Source: UBA3102 sp964413055
GTDB taxonomy: Bacteria; Bacillota; Desulfotomaculia; Desulfotomaculales; Pelotomaculaceae
Direction of reading: 5' to 3'
Length of the DNA: 64,000 nt
Assembly: GCA_964413055.1 (NCBI GenBank)
Contig: CAYPRB010000002.1
Span: forward strand, 62,001-126,000
Shown one piece after another: positions 16,903 to 25,784 of this stretch (position 1 is the first letter of the stretch; every line of letters begins with the position of its first letter). A program made the translations under genes and the position numbers. The notes beneath the pieces were generated by a model that was not told the origin of the DNA, did no database searches, and saw only the letters and a program-made list of their open reading frames with translations.

Positions 16903-18282
16903 ATGTCCAAATTATGGGGCGGGCGCTTTCAGAAAAGCACCGAACAACTGGTGGAGGATTTCCATTCCTCCATTTCTTTTGATCAAAGGCTTTATCAATA
17001 CGATATTAAGGGCAGTATTGCCCACGCCCGGATGTTGGAAAAGATTGGGGTGATTTCTCCCGGGGAAGCCCGTATTATTGTGCGCGGGCTGGAAGAGGTG
17101 CTGGCCGACATAGAAGCCGGGCGGGTGGAATTTTCGGTCGGGGCCGAGGACATTCACATGAATGTGGAGCAACTGCTCACGGCCAAGGTGGGGCAGGTGG
17201 GCAAAAAGCTGCATACGGCCCGCAGCAGGAACGACCAGGTAGCTCTTGATATCCGCATGTACCTGAAAGATGAACTTGGCCGGATAACGGCCATGCTCCG
17301 GGAACTTCAGGCGGCTTTATTGGACCTGGCGGAGGAACATCTTGCAACCGTGATGCCCGGTTATACTCATCTGCAGCGGGCGCAGCCGGTAACCCTGGCG
17401 CACCACCTGCTGGCATACTGCCAGATGTTCCGGCGGGATGAGGAGCGGCTGGCCGACTGCTTTCGCCGGACCGACGTATTGCCCCTGGGAGCGGGCGCCC
17501 TGGCGGGGACAACCTTTCCCGTCGACCGGCAGTACGTGGCGGAGCAGTTGGGTTTTTCCGGCATTACCGAAAACAGCCTGGACGCGGTGAGCGACCGGGA
17601 CTTCGCGGTGGAATTTGCGGCGGCGGCTTCTTTGATCATGGTGCATTTGAGCCGGTTCTGCGAGGAAATCATCCTCTGGTCCGCGGCGGAATTTGCTTTT
17701 ATTGAGCTGGATGATGCGTACAGCACCGGCAGCAGTATGATGCCCCAGAAAAAGAACCCCGACGTGGCGGAACTGGTCCGGGGTAAATCAGGCCGGGTTT
17801 TTGGTGACCTGCAAGCGCTTTTAGTGATGCTCAAGGGTCTGCCCCTGGCTTACAACAAGGATTTGCAGGAAGACAAGGAAGCGCTGTTCGACGCGGTGGA
17901 CACGGTTAAAAAGTGCCTGCTGGTTTTCAAGCCCATGCTCGAAACCATGCAGGTAAAGAAAGAAAACCTCGCCGGAGCGGCCCGGGGGGGGTTTACCAAT
18001 GCCACTGACCTGGCGGATTACCTGGCGCGTAAAGGGTTGCCCTTCCGCGAGGCCCACGAGGTGGTGGGCAGGGCCGTGTGGTACTGCCTGGAACGCGGCC
18101 GGACGCTGGACCGGCTAAGCCTGGAGGAATATAAAAACTTCACCCCGCTGATAGAAAAGGACGTGTACGAGGCCATCAGTATCAACCGTTGCGTGGAGGC
18201 CAGGCGGGTACCGGGCGGTCCCGCGCCGGGTTCCGTGGCGGACGCAATTGCCAGGGCCAGGCAGCACCTGGCCGGCAAGTAA
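16903..18282 (+). CDS. argH: Argininosuccinate lyase
   Basis: 459 residues, the normal family length. It cleaves argininosuccinate to arginine and fumarate, the last step of arginine synthesis. The N-terminus MSKLWGGRF is characteristic; the fumarase/aspartase superfamily signature GSSMMPQKKNPD (near residue 278) includes the mobile catalytic serine loop, and HTARSRNDQV and GYTHLQRAQP form the other active-site segments. The start ATG follows GGGGGAG. argG is not in the window, so argH is separated from its usual partner here. The stop codon lies inside a terminator hairpin. Confidence 0.97.
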   Translation: MSKLWGGRFQKSTEQLVEDFHSSISFDQRLYQYDIKGSIAHARMLEKIGVISPGEARIIVRGLEEVLADIEAGRVEFSVGAEDIHMNVEQLLTAKVGQVGKKLHTARSRNDQVALDIRMYLKDELGRITAMLRELQAALLDLAEEHLATVMPGYTHLQRAQPVTLAHHLLAYCQMFRRDEERLADCFRRTDVLPLGAGALAGTTFPVDRQYVAEQLGFSGITENSLDAVSDRDFAVEFAAAASLIMVHLSRFCEEIILWSAAEFAFIELDDAYSTGSSMMPQKKNPDVAELVRGKSGRVFGDLQALLVMLKGLPLAYNKDLQEDKEALFDAVDTVKKCLLVFKPMLETMQVKKENLAGAARGGFTNATDLADYLARKGLPFREAHEVVGRAVWYCLERGRTLDRLSLEEYKNFTPLIEKDVYEAISINRCVEARRVPGGPAPGSVADAIARARQHLAGK

Positions 18283-18299
18283 TCCTGCCGGCCAGATAT
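18268..18299 (+). terminator. Terminator hairpin overlapping the argH stop
   Basis: CTGGCCGGCA (18268-18277) and TGCCGGCCAG (18286-18295) are a perfect 10-bp inverted repeat around 8 bases that contain the argH stop, followed by ATATTTTA. The convergent Opp operon ends on the other side, and the stem could serve both directions, though the T-run is only on this strand. Confidence 0.7.
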
Positions 18300-18317
18300 T
18301 TTAGGATAAATGGCATT

Positions 18318-18365
18318 TTAAACGGCGGCTTTCTCATTGAAATACCTGCGGTGTTCTTCAGACAT
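18318..18365 (-). pseudogene. 15-codon remnant of a methyltransferase gene start
   Basis: Seven bases after the stop of the substrate-binding-protein gene there is an ATG with GGAGGAAT in front of it, reading MSEEHRRYFNEKAAV and then TAA. The pattern xxYFNxKAxxWD is how many class I SAM-dependent methyltransferases begin, so this looks like the first codons of such a gene cut off at the junction with the argH terminator. The reading is short, hence moderate confidence. Confidence 0.4.
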
Positions 18366-18371
18366 GGATTT

Positions 18372-19925
18372 TTATTCCTCCGTTCCCGATGTGGTGAGTT
18401 GAATCCCTTTCAGTTCCAACCAGGGGTCTTCCGCTGTAATCCGGTATCCGGCAACATTATTTCTTGCGGCCACTATCTTTTGTTCGTGGACGATATAAAA
18501 GGCGGGTAGTTCTTCTAAAATCATCTTCTGAACAGCGGTGTAAATCTGTTGCTTTGTTTTTTCGTTGGCTGCGCTTTCCCCCTTTTCTACCAGCCGGTCA
18601 TAGTCGGGATTTTCATAATGACTCTTGTAATTTTGGGAATGGTGGATTTTTACGTGATGCGGGTAAGGCCCCCAGACAAAGAACCCGCTTCGCATCAGGA
18701 TGTCAAAATCCCCTTCATTTTCCAGCCGTTCCACGGCTGCGCTTTCCATTTGTTGCACCTTGACCGCAAAACCGGCCGCGGCCAGCTGGGCCTGGCACGC
18801 CTCTGCTATTTTTTGCTGCCTGGCGTTCCAAGAAGGTGAAAGCAGCAGCTCTATTTCCAGCGGCCTCCCGTTTTTTTCTAAAATCCCGTCACCGTTTTGG
18901 TCTTTCCAGCCGGCCGCGGCCAGAAGGCTTTTGGCTTTGTCCAGGTCCCGGCTGTAAAGGGGCAGGTCCTTGCTGCTGTACATCATAACCGGCGCGTAAG
19001 GGCGTCCTTGGGCGGCAGTACCAATGTGGTTCAAGATGTTTTTAACAATGCTTTCGGTATCAATGGAGTAAGCCACGGCTTTTCTCACCTTGACATCGTC
19101 AAAAGGAGCACGGGCGCAGTTAAACTGCAGGAAATCCGTGAAAGTGGTCATTTTCTTATGTATGGTAAGCGCAGGGTTTTGTTCCAGTTTGGGCACTTCT
19201 GATTCCGGCACTTTGATACTCATGTCGACATTCCCGGAAACAAGGGCCAGCATTCTGGTAGCCGCATCCGGTATAATTTTAAATACTACCTGGTTAAGTT
19301 TTGGTTTTTCCCCCCAGTAAGCGTTGTTTTTTTCCAGGACCACTTCCTGTCCTTTGGTATGCCGGGAAAACTTGAACGGACCGGTACCAACGGGTTTAAT
19401 AAAGTTGCCTTCGGAATCGATGCTGGTGGGGCTTACAATAGGCCAGGCCACATGGGTCAGGTAAGTAGGCAGGGGCGTGGGTTGGACACAAGTAAACCGC
19501 ACCGTATAATCATCAAGAAGCGCAATATTCTCTACCGGTAGGTTTTTTACTTTGGTGACGTATCCCCGGTTACTGAAGGAATACTTTACCGCTGCGGCCG
19601 TGAATGGGGTACCGTCATGAAACTTAACCCCTTTTCTCAGGTGAAATATCCATATTTTTCCGTTATCCCGGGATTCCCAGGACTCAGCCAAACCGGGGAC
19701 CATTTTAAGGTCCTGATCTAAACGTACGAGGGTTTCATAGATTTGTGACCAGACGAACCGGGTGTCTCCAGCGGGAAACCGGGCGATATCCCAGGTGTTA
19801 ATATCGGTGCCGATGGCCACTTTCAAAACCTGATCCGGTTTGGCGTCTTCTTTGGCACATCCCCCCAGGAAAGCAAGACAGAATAAGGTAAGACAGAGTA
19901 AAATGCAGGGTTTTCTCAGGTACAT
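18372..19925 (-). CDS. ABC transporter substrate-binding lipoprotein, peptide/nickel (SBP family 5)
   Basis: 517 residues. A lipoprotein signal peptide ends in the lipobox LGGC at about residue 23. Family-5 features follow: LAESWESRDNGKIWIFHLRKGVKFHDGTPFTAAAVKYSF near residues 80-118, and AGWKDQNGDGILEKNGRPLEIELL near 350. The protein should sit on the outer face of the membrane and deliver peptide, nickel or a metal chelate to the permeases encoded upstream. NikA-like and peptide-binding members are hard to separate by eye; the operon has a methyltransferase gene, so a metallophore complex is also possible. The start ATG has GGAGGTAG upstream. Confidence 0.9.
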   Translation of the reverse strand: MYLRKPCILLCLTLFCLAFLGGCAKEDAKPDQVLKVAIGTDINTWDIARFPAGDTRFVWSQIYETLVRLDQDLKMVPGLAESWESRDNGKIWIFHLRKGVKFHDGTPFTAAAVKYSFSNRGYVTKVKNLPVENIALLDDYTVRFTCVQPTPLPTYLTHVAWPIVSPTSIDSEGNFIKPVGTGPFKFSRHTKGQEVVLEKNNAYWGEKPKLNQVVFKIIPDAATRMLALVSGNVDMSIKVPESEVPKLEQNPALTIHKKMTTFTDFLQFNCARAPFDDVKVRKAVAYSIDTESIVKNILNHIGTAAQGRPYAPVMMYSSKDLPLYSRDLDKAKSLLAAAGWKDQNGDGILEKNGRPLEIELLLSPSWNARQQKIAEACQAQLAAAGFAVKVQQMESAAVERLENEGDFDILMRSGFFVWGPYPHHVKIHHSQNYKSHYENPDYDRLVEKGESAANEKTKQQIYTAVQKMILEELPAFYIVHEQKIVAARNNVAGYRITAEDPWLELKGIQLTTSGTEE

Positions 19926-20020
19926 AACCGCTACCTCCTAAATGCAAACTTAAAAACTGCTTACCGGAAACGGGCGTCACACTAGTTTGTCCAGAGAAAG
20001 AACAAAGTTTCGGTTTTTTC

Positions 20021-21061
20021 CTACCATTCCTTGCGGGCAATTATGATCGTTGAAGTTCCATCCCCGGCATCCGCGGTGTCCTCAACTTGAAGACCCGTCC
20101 GGTGCAGCATTTCTTCCGCTTCATGCAGGGTATAAACATGAGAGTCGTGGTTATTCAGCTTGATACTCAGTGCGAAGAGCGCTGCTCTCCTGGGATTGGT
20201 GCGTTCAGAATTAAGAAACCACAACTTGTAAAAAAGGTATCCCCCGGGTTTCAGGGCGCGCTGAACTTTTGCGAACACGGCTTCTTTTTGAGCAGGAGGG
20301 ACCGGATGAAGAATATCAAAGGTCAGGATGAGGTCCTGGTTTGGAGGTAGTTCATCTTTATAAAAATTGCCGGGATGAAAGCCGATCTTGGTCGCGTATC
20401 TGCGGGCGTATTCCCGGGTTACCGGTTCCACGTGCGGCAAGTCGAAGACCACGGCTTCCAACCCGGGCTTAATCTGCTTGAGAGCAATTGCAAACAACCC
20501 GTGGCCGCCGCCCAGGTCTATAAGTTTCCGGGCGGATTTAAAACCACGATGGCCTGCTACCAGGGCGACGGTTTCATTAAAACCTTTGTGGTTGCAGAGC
20601 ACTTCCTGCGCCATGGCTCTAACGAAGGAAGGGTTGAAAACAGTTGCAGGGTTGTGGCTGACATCTTCTTCCTTAGTGTCCCCCTGCAGCCAACTGCGGA
20701 GTGTCTGCCAGGGACGGTTTTTTTCGGGTGCAAGCGTCATGTTGATTAAATCTCCGAGATAAAACCGGCTGTTCCGGGAAAGATACGTTGCGGCCACCGG
20801 AGATTTGGCGTATTTTCCGCCGGTTTTTTCCACGAGCCCCAGCGACGTAAGGGCATCAAGTAAAAAAACCATTCTTTCAGGCCGGTATCCGGTTGCTCCG
20901 GCCAAAAAAAGCGTGCTTCTAGGAGTTTCATCAAGCGCATCGAAAATGCCCGTCTGCAATGCCTGGTACAAAACCGGGGCATATTGGGCCGCCCGCATCA
21001 TTTTCAGTAAAGAATGCCCGTTAACTTCAGGTTCAAACGCAGATAATTCCTTCCGCAACAA
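20021..21061 (-). CDS. SAM-dependent O-methyltransferase-like protein (dimerising family 2 type)
   Basis: About 346 residues. TTG 21061 is chosen because AAGGAGG precedes it by 9 bases; an upstream ATG at 21094 lacks such a site. An N-terminal winged-helix dimerisation region (LLKMMRAAQYAPVLYQALQTGIFDAL) is followed by a Rossmann domain with SAM motif LIDLGGGHGLFAIAL (near residue 175) and DLILTFDILHPVPP. The layout is that of acetylserotonin/hydroxyneurosporene-type small-molecule methyltransferases. It lies between the ATPase genes and the substrate-binding protein gene of an importer operon, which is unusual, and suggests the imported compound is methylated or that the operon also makes a ligand. 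Confidence 0.85.
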   Translation of the reverse strand: MLRKELSAFEPEVNGHSLLKMMRAAQYAPVLYQALQTGIFDALDETPRSTLFLAGATGYRPERMVFLLDALTSLGLVEKTGGKYAKSPVAATYLSRNSRFYLGDLINMTLAPEKNRPWQTLRSWLQGDTKEEDVSHNPATVFNPSFVRAMAQEVLCNHKGFNETVALVAGHRGFKSARKLIDLGGGHGLFAIALKQIKPGLEAVVFDLPHVEPVTREYARRYATKIGFHPGNFYKDELPPNQDLILTFDILHPVPPAQKEAVFAKVQRALKPGGYLFYKLWFLNSERTNPRRAALFALSIKLNNHDSHVYTLHEAEEMLHRTGLQVEDTADAGDGTSTIIIARKEW

Positions 21062-21137
21062 AAAGTGCGACCTCCTTATGGAAATAATTGCCATGGGACT
21101 GGTTTTTAACCTTGTTCTTTAAGTTTTGCGTAATAAT

Positions 21138-22070
21138 TTATACGTGCCAGCAGGCAACGTAGTGTTCTTTTGTGGTTTCTTTAAAATCAGGTGTTTGCTC
21201 GCAAACGGCACTTGCCTTGAAGCAATAAGGGGCGTAAACGCACCCTGCCGGCAGGCTTCCGGGGTTGGCTGCCGGCCCTCCGGAAATTTGATGTGTCTGG
21301 TCGTTAAAAGATGCAAAGGTATTTACCAGGAGAGAGGTGTAAGGGTGCTGCGGGTTTTTATAAACGGCATCCGCGGGACCCGTTTCAATAATTCTCCCCC
21401 GGTACATGACCGCAATCCGGTCGCTCATACATCTGATTACTTCGAGGTCATGGGAAATAAACAGGTAAGCCAGGTGGTATTGCTTTTGAATATTTTTAAA
21501 AATGTTAAGCACCTGTGCTTGCACAGAAACATCCAGCATTGAAGTAGGTTCGTCGGCAACGATAAATTCCGGGTGCAGGGAAAGGATTCGTGCCAGGACA
21601 ACCCTCTGGATCTGTCCCCCGCTAAGTTCGTGGGGATAGCGGGTCAAATGTTCTGCAGCAAGTCCCACTTGCTCCAGCAAATCGGAGACCCTTGCTTTTT
21701 CCTCATTTCGGTTGGCAACCAATTTCTGAATCCGCATCGGCTCGGCCAAGCTGGCGTAAATTTTCATGCGGGGGTTGAGGGCGGTTTCCGGGTGCTGAAA
21801 GATGATTTGCATTTTTCTTCTGACGGCGCTGAGTTCCCGGGCAGGGGCAGCAGTGATATCCCGGCCTTTAAAAAAGACTTTGCCCCCGGAAGGGGGGAGC
21901 AGCTTCAGAATGATTCTGGCCAGGGTGGATTTACCGCAGCCGCTTTGCCCGACCAAACCCAGCGTTTCCCCCGGAACAATGGTGAGGTTTACCTCATCAA
22001 CGGCTTTAAACCGCTGTTTTTTGAAGATCCCCGCGGTATAGATTTTGCTGAGATTTTCTACTCTGATCAA
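21138..22070 (-). CDS. Peptide/nickel ABC transporter ATP-binding protein (OppF/DppF/NikE type)
   Basis: About 310 residues. Walker A is GLVGQSGCGKSTLAR, Q-loop IFQHPETALNPRM, signature LSGGQIQR, Walker B FIVADEPTSMLD, and the C-terminal oligopeptide-transporter extension has GGPAANPGSLPAGCVYAPYC with clustered cysteines. TTG 22070 (GAGGTG 8 bases upstream) or ATG 22088 are possible starts; either overlaps the end of the preceding ATPase gene by more than 60 bases. It pairs with the OppD-like ATPase to power the two permeases. Confidence 0.92.
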   Translation of the reverse strand: MIRVENLSKIYTAGIFKKQRFKAVDEVNLTIVPGETLGLVGQSGCGKSTLARIILKLLPPSGGKVFFKGRDITAAPARELSAVRRKMQIIFQHPETALNPRMKIYASLAEPMRIQKLVANRNEEKARVSDLLEQVGLAAEHLTRYPHELSGGQIQRVVLARILSLHPEFIVADEPTSMLDVSVQAQVLNIFKNIQKQYHLAYLFISHDLEVIRCMSDRIAVMYRGRIIETGPADAVYKNPQHPYTSLLVNTFASFNDQTHQISGGPAANPGSLPAGCVYAPYCFKASAVCEQTPDFKETTKEHYVACWHV

Positions 22071-23004
22071 TGAACCAGCACCTCGCATGCCACCCGTTAG
22101 AAAAAACTTGCCAGGGAGGACGTTTTTCGGCACATACATCCCGGGCCAGCAGGCACCGCCGCTGAAACTTGCACCCGGCGGGCAAGTCCAGCAAACTGGG
22201 ACCGTAACCGGGAATAGGACGCAGGCCGTGTTCAGGCAGTGAAGCCAGTAGTCCCTGCGCGTATGGGTGGACGGGATTTGTCAATATCTTTTCAGCCGGA
22301 CCGTTTTCCACTATTTCCCCGGCGTACATGACCGCAACCTCATCGCACAGGCTGGCGGCCACTTTTAAGTCGTGGGTTATCAGAAGCATTGCGGCACCAG
22401 TTTCTCCGGTTAACTGCCGAAGAATGCCCGTAACTTGAGCCCGTAAAACAGCATCCAGGCCTTTGGCCGGTTCATCGGCAATAAGCAGGGACGGCCGCCC
22501 GGTTACGCTGATAGCCGCTAAAATCCGCTGTTTCATACCGCCGCTCAGTTGATGGGGGTATTCCCGGGCCTTTTTTTCTGGTTGCGGCAGGTTCAGGAGA
22601 CGCAGCATGGCTAATGCCTTTTCCCACGCCGGTTTCCACTTCATTTTCCTGTGCAGGCACAAGCCTTCAGTAATCTGGGAACCTGTTTGCAAAACCGGGT
22701 TCAAGGAGGTGGAAGGACTTTGCGGCAGAAGGGCGATCTCGTTGCCCCTTAATTGCTGCAGTTGCTTACCGGGCATTGTCAGGATATCCTGTCCTTTATA
22801 GCGTATTTCCCCCGTTAGCGACGCATTGCGCGGCAGCAGGCGCAGGATGGACAGGCCGAGTACCGATTTGCCGCTTCCCGTTTCTCCGATCAGTCCGACG
22901 GTTTTTCCTGCCGGTATGTCCAGGCTGACATCATTACAGGCCTTGATCTTGCCTTCCTCCGAGTGGAAAACAGTATTTAAATTACGCATACTGAGTAGTG
23001 CCAA
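22006..23004 (-). CDS. Peptide/nickel ABC transporter ATP-binding protein (OppD/DppD/NikD type)
   Basis: 332 residues from TTG 23004, which has GGGGGG six bases upstream. Walker A is GLIGETGSGKSVLGL, Q-loop LLPQSPSTSLNPVL, signature LSGGMKQR, Walker B LLIADEPAKGLD, and the family C-terminal block GYGPSLLDLPAGCKFQRRC with conserved cysteines near residue 280. The C-terminus runs on for about 40 residues past that block into the next gene, overlapping it, which may reflect a drifted stop. It forms the ATPase pair with the OppF-like protein. Confidence 0.92.
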   Translation of the reverse strand: MALLSMRNLNTVFHSEEGKIKACNDVSLDIPAGKTVGLIGETGSGKSVLGLSILRLLPRNASLTGEIRYKGQDILTMPGKQLQQLRGNEIALLPQSPSTSLNPVLQTGSQITEGLCLHRKMKWKPAWEKALAMLRLLNLPQPEKKAREYPHQLSGGMKQRILAAISVTGRPSLLIADEPAKGLDAVLRAQVTGILRQLTGETGAAMLLITHDLKVAASLCDEVAVMYAGEIVENGPAEKILTNPVHPYAQGLLASLPEHGLRPIPGYGPSLLDLPAGCKFQRRCLLARDVCAEKRPPWQVFSNGWHARCWFIDQSRKSQQNLYRGDLQKTAV

Positions 23005-23020
23005 CAGGAACCCCCCTAAT

Positions 23021-23890
23021 CTAGGTAATCCTTTTTTCCTTGAGTTTGGGGTCAAGGATGTCACGCATCCCGTCTCCCAGGAAATTAAAGGCCAGTACCG
23101 TGATCATAATAGCAAAGCCGGGAAAGATGGTCATTTGCGGGGCTGCTTGCAAATAATTTTTGCCGTCATTGAGCATGGAGCCCCAAACCGGAGCCGGCGG
23201 TTGTATTCCCAATCCCAAAAAGCTCAGGCCGGCGGCTGTCAGAATGGCATGGCCGATACCTAAAGTTGCCATTACAATCACGGGTGCAATAATGTTGGGC
23301 AGGAGATGACGGTACATAATATAAAAGTCGCCGGCGCCCAGGGCTTTTGCCGCTGCGAAAAACCCCTTTTCTTTTTCTGCCAGAACGGCTCCCCGCACTA
23401 CCCTGGTGTAACCCATCCACCCTACCAGTGCCAGGGCGAACATTACGTTAAACATGCCGGGCCCCAAAAGCCCCGCGATTACCAGGGCCAGGATCAATCC
23501 GGGGAAAGCCAGGAAAATATCAACCACCCGCATAATAAGTTCATCAACGAAACCACTGTAAAAACCACCCAGCAGCCCGAAGACAATTCCGGTAAAAGCC
23601 GAAATTGCGGTTACGATAACACCGATTTCCAATGAAGTTCTGGTTCCGAAAATGATCCTGCTGAAGATACAACGTCCAAAATGGTCGGTCCCGAAAGGAT
23701 ATTCCTGGCAAGGGGCCGTCAAGGCCAGGTCCAGTTTCTGTTCGTGAGGGTGGTGCGGTGCCAGGAGGGGTGCAAAAAGAGCAATAATCAGCAGTAGCAA
23801 AACAATTACAAGCCCTGCCAGAGCCGATTTATTTTTCTTGAGCCGTTGGAGGGTAAGGTTTTGCCCGGATGCAGCCGCGGTTAAATCCAA
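23021..23890 (-). CDS. Peptide/nickel ABC transporter permease (OppC/NikC type)
   Basis: 289 residues; TTG start with GGAGAG upstream. An N-terminal helix (SALAGLVIVLLLLIIALFAPLL) precedes the motif HPFGTDHFGRCIFSRIIFGTRTSL-like segment typical of OppC, then the permease domain with the EAA loop AKALGAGDFYIMYRHLLPNIIAP and GLGIQPPAPVWGSML near the end. It is an inner-membrane subunit and pairs with the OppB-type permease encoded three bases upstream. Substrate is unassigned. Confidence 0.93.
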   Translation of the reverse strand: MDLTAAASGQNLTLQRLKKNKSALAGLVIVLLLLIIALFAPLLAPHHPHEQKLDLALTAPCQEYPFGTDHFGRCIFSRIIFGTRTSLEIGVIVTAISAFTGIVFGLLGGFYSGFVDELIMRVVDIFLAFPGLILALVIAGLLGPGMFNVMFALALVGWMGYTRVVRGAVLAEKEKGFFAAAKALGAGDFYIMYRHLLPNIIAPVIVMATLGIGHAILTAAGLSFLGLGIQPPAPVWGSMLNDGKNYLQAAPQMTIFPGFAIMITVLAFNFLGDGMRDILDPKLKEKRIT

Positions 23891-23892
23891 AA

Positions 23893-24837
23893 CTAACTCT
23901 CCTTCTCGTACCTTATTCGGGGATCCAGGTACACATAAGAAATATCAACCAGCAAATTAACTATAACAAAAAGAACCGCGAATAAAAGGACACACCCTTG
24001 GATTACGGAAAAATCCCGGGCGAAAATGGAATCCACCAGAAGCTTTCCGATCCCCGGCCAGGCAAAGATGGATTCCACAATCACGGCGCCTTCCAGTAAA
24101 TGTCCCAATTGAAGCCCAATCATGGTTAATACGGGGATAAAAGAGTTCTTTAGGGCGTGGTTGCAAATGATACTTTTTTCACTTAAACCTTTGGACCTGG
24201 CTGCGATTATATAGTCCTGGCTTAAAACCTCCAGCATGCTGGAACGTGTGAGCCTGGTAGTGATGGCGGCCATTCCCGCACCCAGGGTTACTGCGGGCAG
24301 GATCGTATGACGCAGGCTGCCGTAACCGCAGACGGGAAACCAGCCGAGGATTACTGAAAACAGGAGCATAAGAAGCAACCCCAGCCAAAAATTGGGCATG
24401 CTGACCCCGAGCAACGCCCCCGTCATAGTTGCATAATCCCACGGAGAATGGTGTTTTACTGCGGAAATAATTCCTGCCGGGACAGCTATTAGCAAGGAGA
24501 CCAGCAATGCGGCAAAAGCAAGTTTTAATGTTGCCGGAAGTCTCAGCAGGATCTCCTCCCGGACGGGAGCGCCGGTTACGAGAGAATACCCGAAATCTCC
24601 CCTGACCGTATGACGCAACCAGCGCAGGTACTGAATGTGAACCGGAGCATGTAATCCTTCGGCGGCCCGGATTTGTTCAATATTTTCCCCGGTGAGGTTT
24701 TCCAGGCCGTACCGGTTGATGGCAATCATTTCCGCGGGATCGCCCGGAGCCAGGTGCATCAGGCTGAAGGTCAACAGGGTGACCCCGATTACTACCACGA
24801 CCAGCAAGGCTAGGCGCCTGGCGATGTATTTCAGCAT
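23893..24837 (-). CDS. Peptide/nickel ABC transporter permease (OppB/NikB type)
   Basis: 314 residues. ATG 24837 (MLKYIARRLALLV) is taken as start because AGGAGA lies in front; a longer in-frame reading to 24882 would begin inside the leader hairpin. OppB features: TFSLMHLAPGDPAEMI, GDFGYSLVTGAPVREEI, and the EAA loop ARSKGLSEKSIICNHALKNSFIPVLT, ending VYLDPRIRYEKES. First gene of the operon B-C-D-F-methyltransferase-SBP. Its leader contains a terminator-like hairpin, so the operon may be attenuated. Confidence 0.93.
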   Translation of the reverse strand: MLKYIARRLALLVVVVIGVTLLTFSLMHLAPGDPAEMIAINRYGLENLTGENIEQIRAAEGLHAPVHIQYLRWLRHTVRGDFGYSLVTGAPVREEILLRLPATLKLAFAALLVSLLIAVPAGIISAVKHHSPWDYATMTGALLGVSMPNFWLGLLLMLLFSVILGWFPVCGYGSLRHTILPAVTLGAGMAAITTRLTRSSMLEVLSQDYIIAARSKGLSEKSIICNHALKNSFIPVLTMIGLQLGHLLEGAVIVESIFAWPGIGKLLVDSIFARDFSVIQGCVLLFAVLFVIVNLLVDISYVYLDPRIRYEKES

Positions 24838-24873
24838 CGACAAATCTCCTGAAAGGGTTGTATTTGACCAAAC

Positions 24874-24932
24874 AAAAACCACGAAAGCACATTTTAGCCC
24901 TGCTTCAGCAAGGAAATATATGACCTTCGTGG
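24874..24932 (-). promoter_or_regulatory. Terminator-like leader hairpin upstream of the Opp/Nik operon (attenuator candidate)
   Basis: On the minus strand CCACGAA (24926-24932) pairs perfectly with TTCGTGG (24879-24885), enclosing a second hairpin, CCTTGC-TGAA-GCAGGG, and is followed by TTTTTG. The structure lies about 40 bases before the OppB start and after an AT-rich promoter region, as expected for an attenuator or a small metal- or metabolite-sensing RNA. It matches no riboswitch class that I can name. Confidence 0.5.
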
Positions 24933-25049
24933 CCAGTTGATAAAATTGTTATTTTTGATTTATAAATTTTGTATTATTATTCTATATAATAAATAAAAAT
25001 CCTGCAATAAAAAATTATTTTATTTTGCAAATTTTGACTAAGTTATCAT

Positions 25050-25784
25050 TTAGTAAATCCATCGTTTTTTAATAAAATGAGTGCTTACAAGAAATAACCC
25101 CAGACTGAAACCCAGCAGCACCAAAAAGTTTATCCAGGGAGCAATAAAACCTGTTCCGTTAAGTGATGTTTTCAGCATATCAGCACCGTAGGTTAACGGT
25201 AGCAGGTATGCAACAGGTTTTATCAATGCCGGCAAGTTTTGTACGGGGAAAAATAATCCGCACAGGAATACCATGGGAAAACGGAAAAAGTTAGAAAATG
25301 TTTGCGCTTCGAAAACCTCGCTTACCGCGACGGAGATGAATAGTCCCAGAAAAGTGGAAGTTACTGCAATTAGAATGACACTGAATAGGGCGGTAACCCA
25401 GTTAGCTCCGGACAAATCAATTATGAATGAAGCGAAGAGCGCCGGGACCAGTGCATTTAAAGTGCCGAAAAAAATTGCCCCTGCTGTTTTGGCCAGCATT
25501 AAAAGATTCAAACTAATGGGGGCCAGCAATAACCTGTCAAAGGAACGGCTTCTCCGTTCAAAAGTTATGGTAACGGCGAGCATTGAGGTGGTTCCGAAAA
25601 GTACTGCCAGAGACATGACTCCCGGTAAAATTTCGCTGATATCCACGGCACTTTTTGATTTTAAAAAAAACATCAGGGTCCAGGCAAAAGGGAAAATGAT
25701 CCCCCAGCTTATGTTCGGCGGTTTTAAATAATAGGTTCTCATATCCTTCATCAAGATGTTCCAAAACACAATTGACGATTTCAC
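25050..25784 (-). CDS. ABC-2 type exporter permease
   Basis: 244 residues with about six hydrophobic segments and the ABC-2 layout: an N-terminal ILMKDMRTYYLKPPN, then GTTSMLAVTITFERRSRSFDRLLLAPIS (the amphipathic connecting region near residue 70) and FRFPMVFLCGLFFPVQNLPALIKPVAYLLPLTYGADML, typical of DrrB/NodJ-like permeases. It overlaps the ATPase gene by four bases. The exported substrate, possibly a drug, lipid or polysaccharide, is unknown. Confidence 0.9.
   Translation of the reverse strand: MKSSIVFWNILMKDMRTYYLKPPNISWGIIFPFAWTLMFFLKSKSAVDISEILPGVMSLAVLFGTTSMLAVTITFERRSRSFDRLLLAPISLNLLMLAKTAGAIFFGTLNALVPALFASFIIDLSGANWVTALFSVILIAVTSTFLGLFISVAVSEVFEAQTFSNFFRFPMVFLCGLFFPVQNLPALIKPVAYLLPLTYGADMLKTSLNGTGFIAPWINFLVLLGFSLGLFLVSTHFIKKRWIY

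Noticed and set aside
21126..21542. Plus-strand open frames inside the Opp/Nik operon
   Set aside because: They are shadows of clearly recognised ABC transporter genes on the minus strand.
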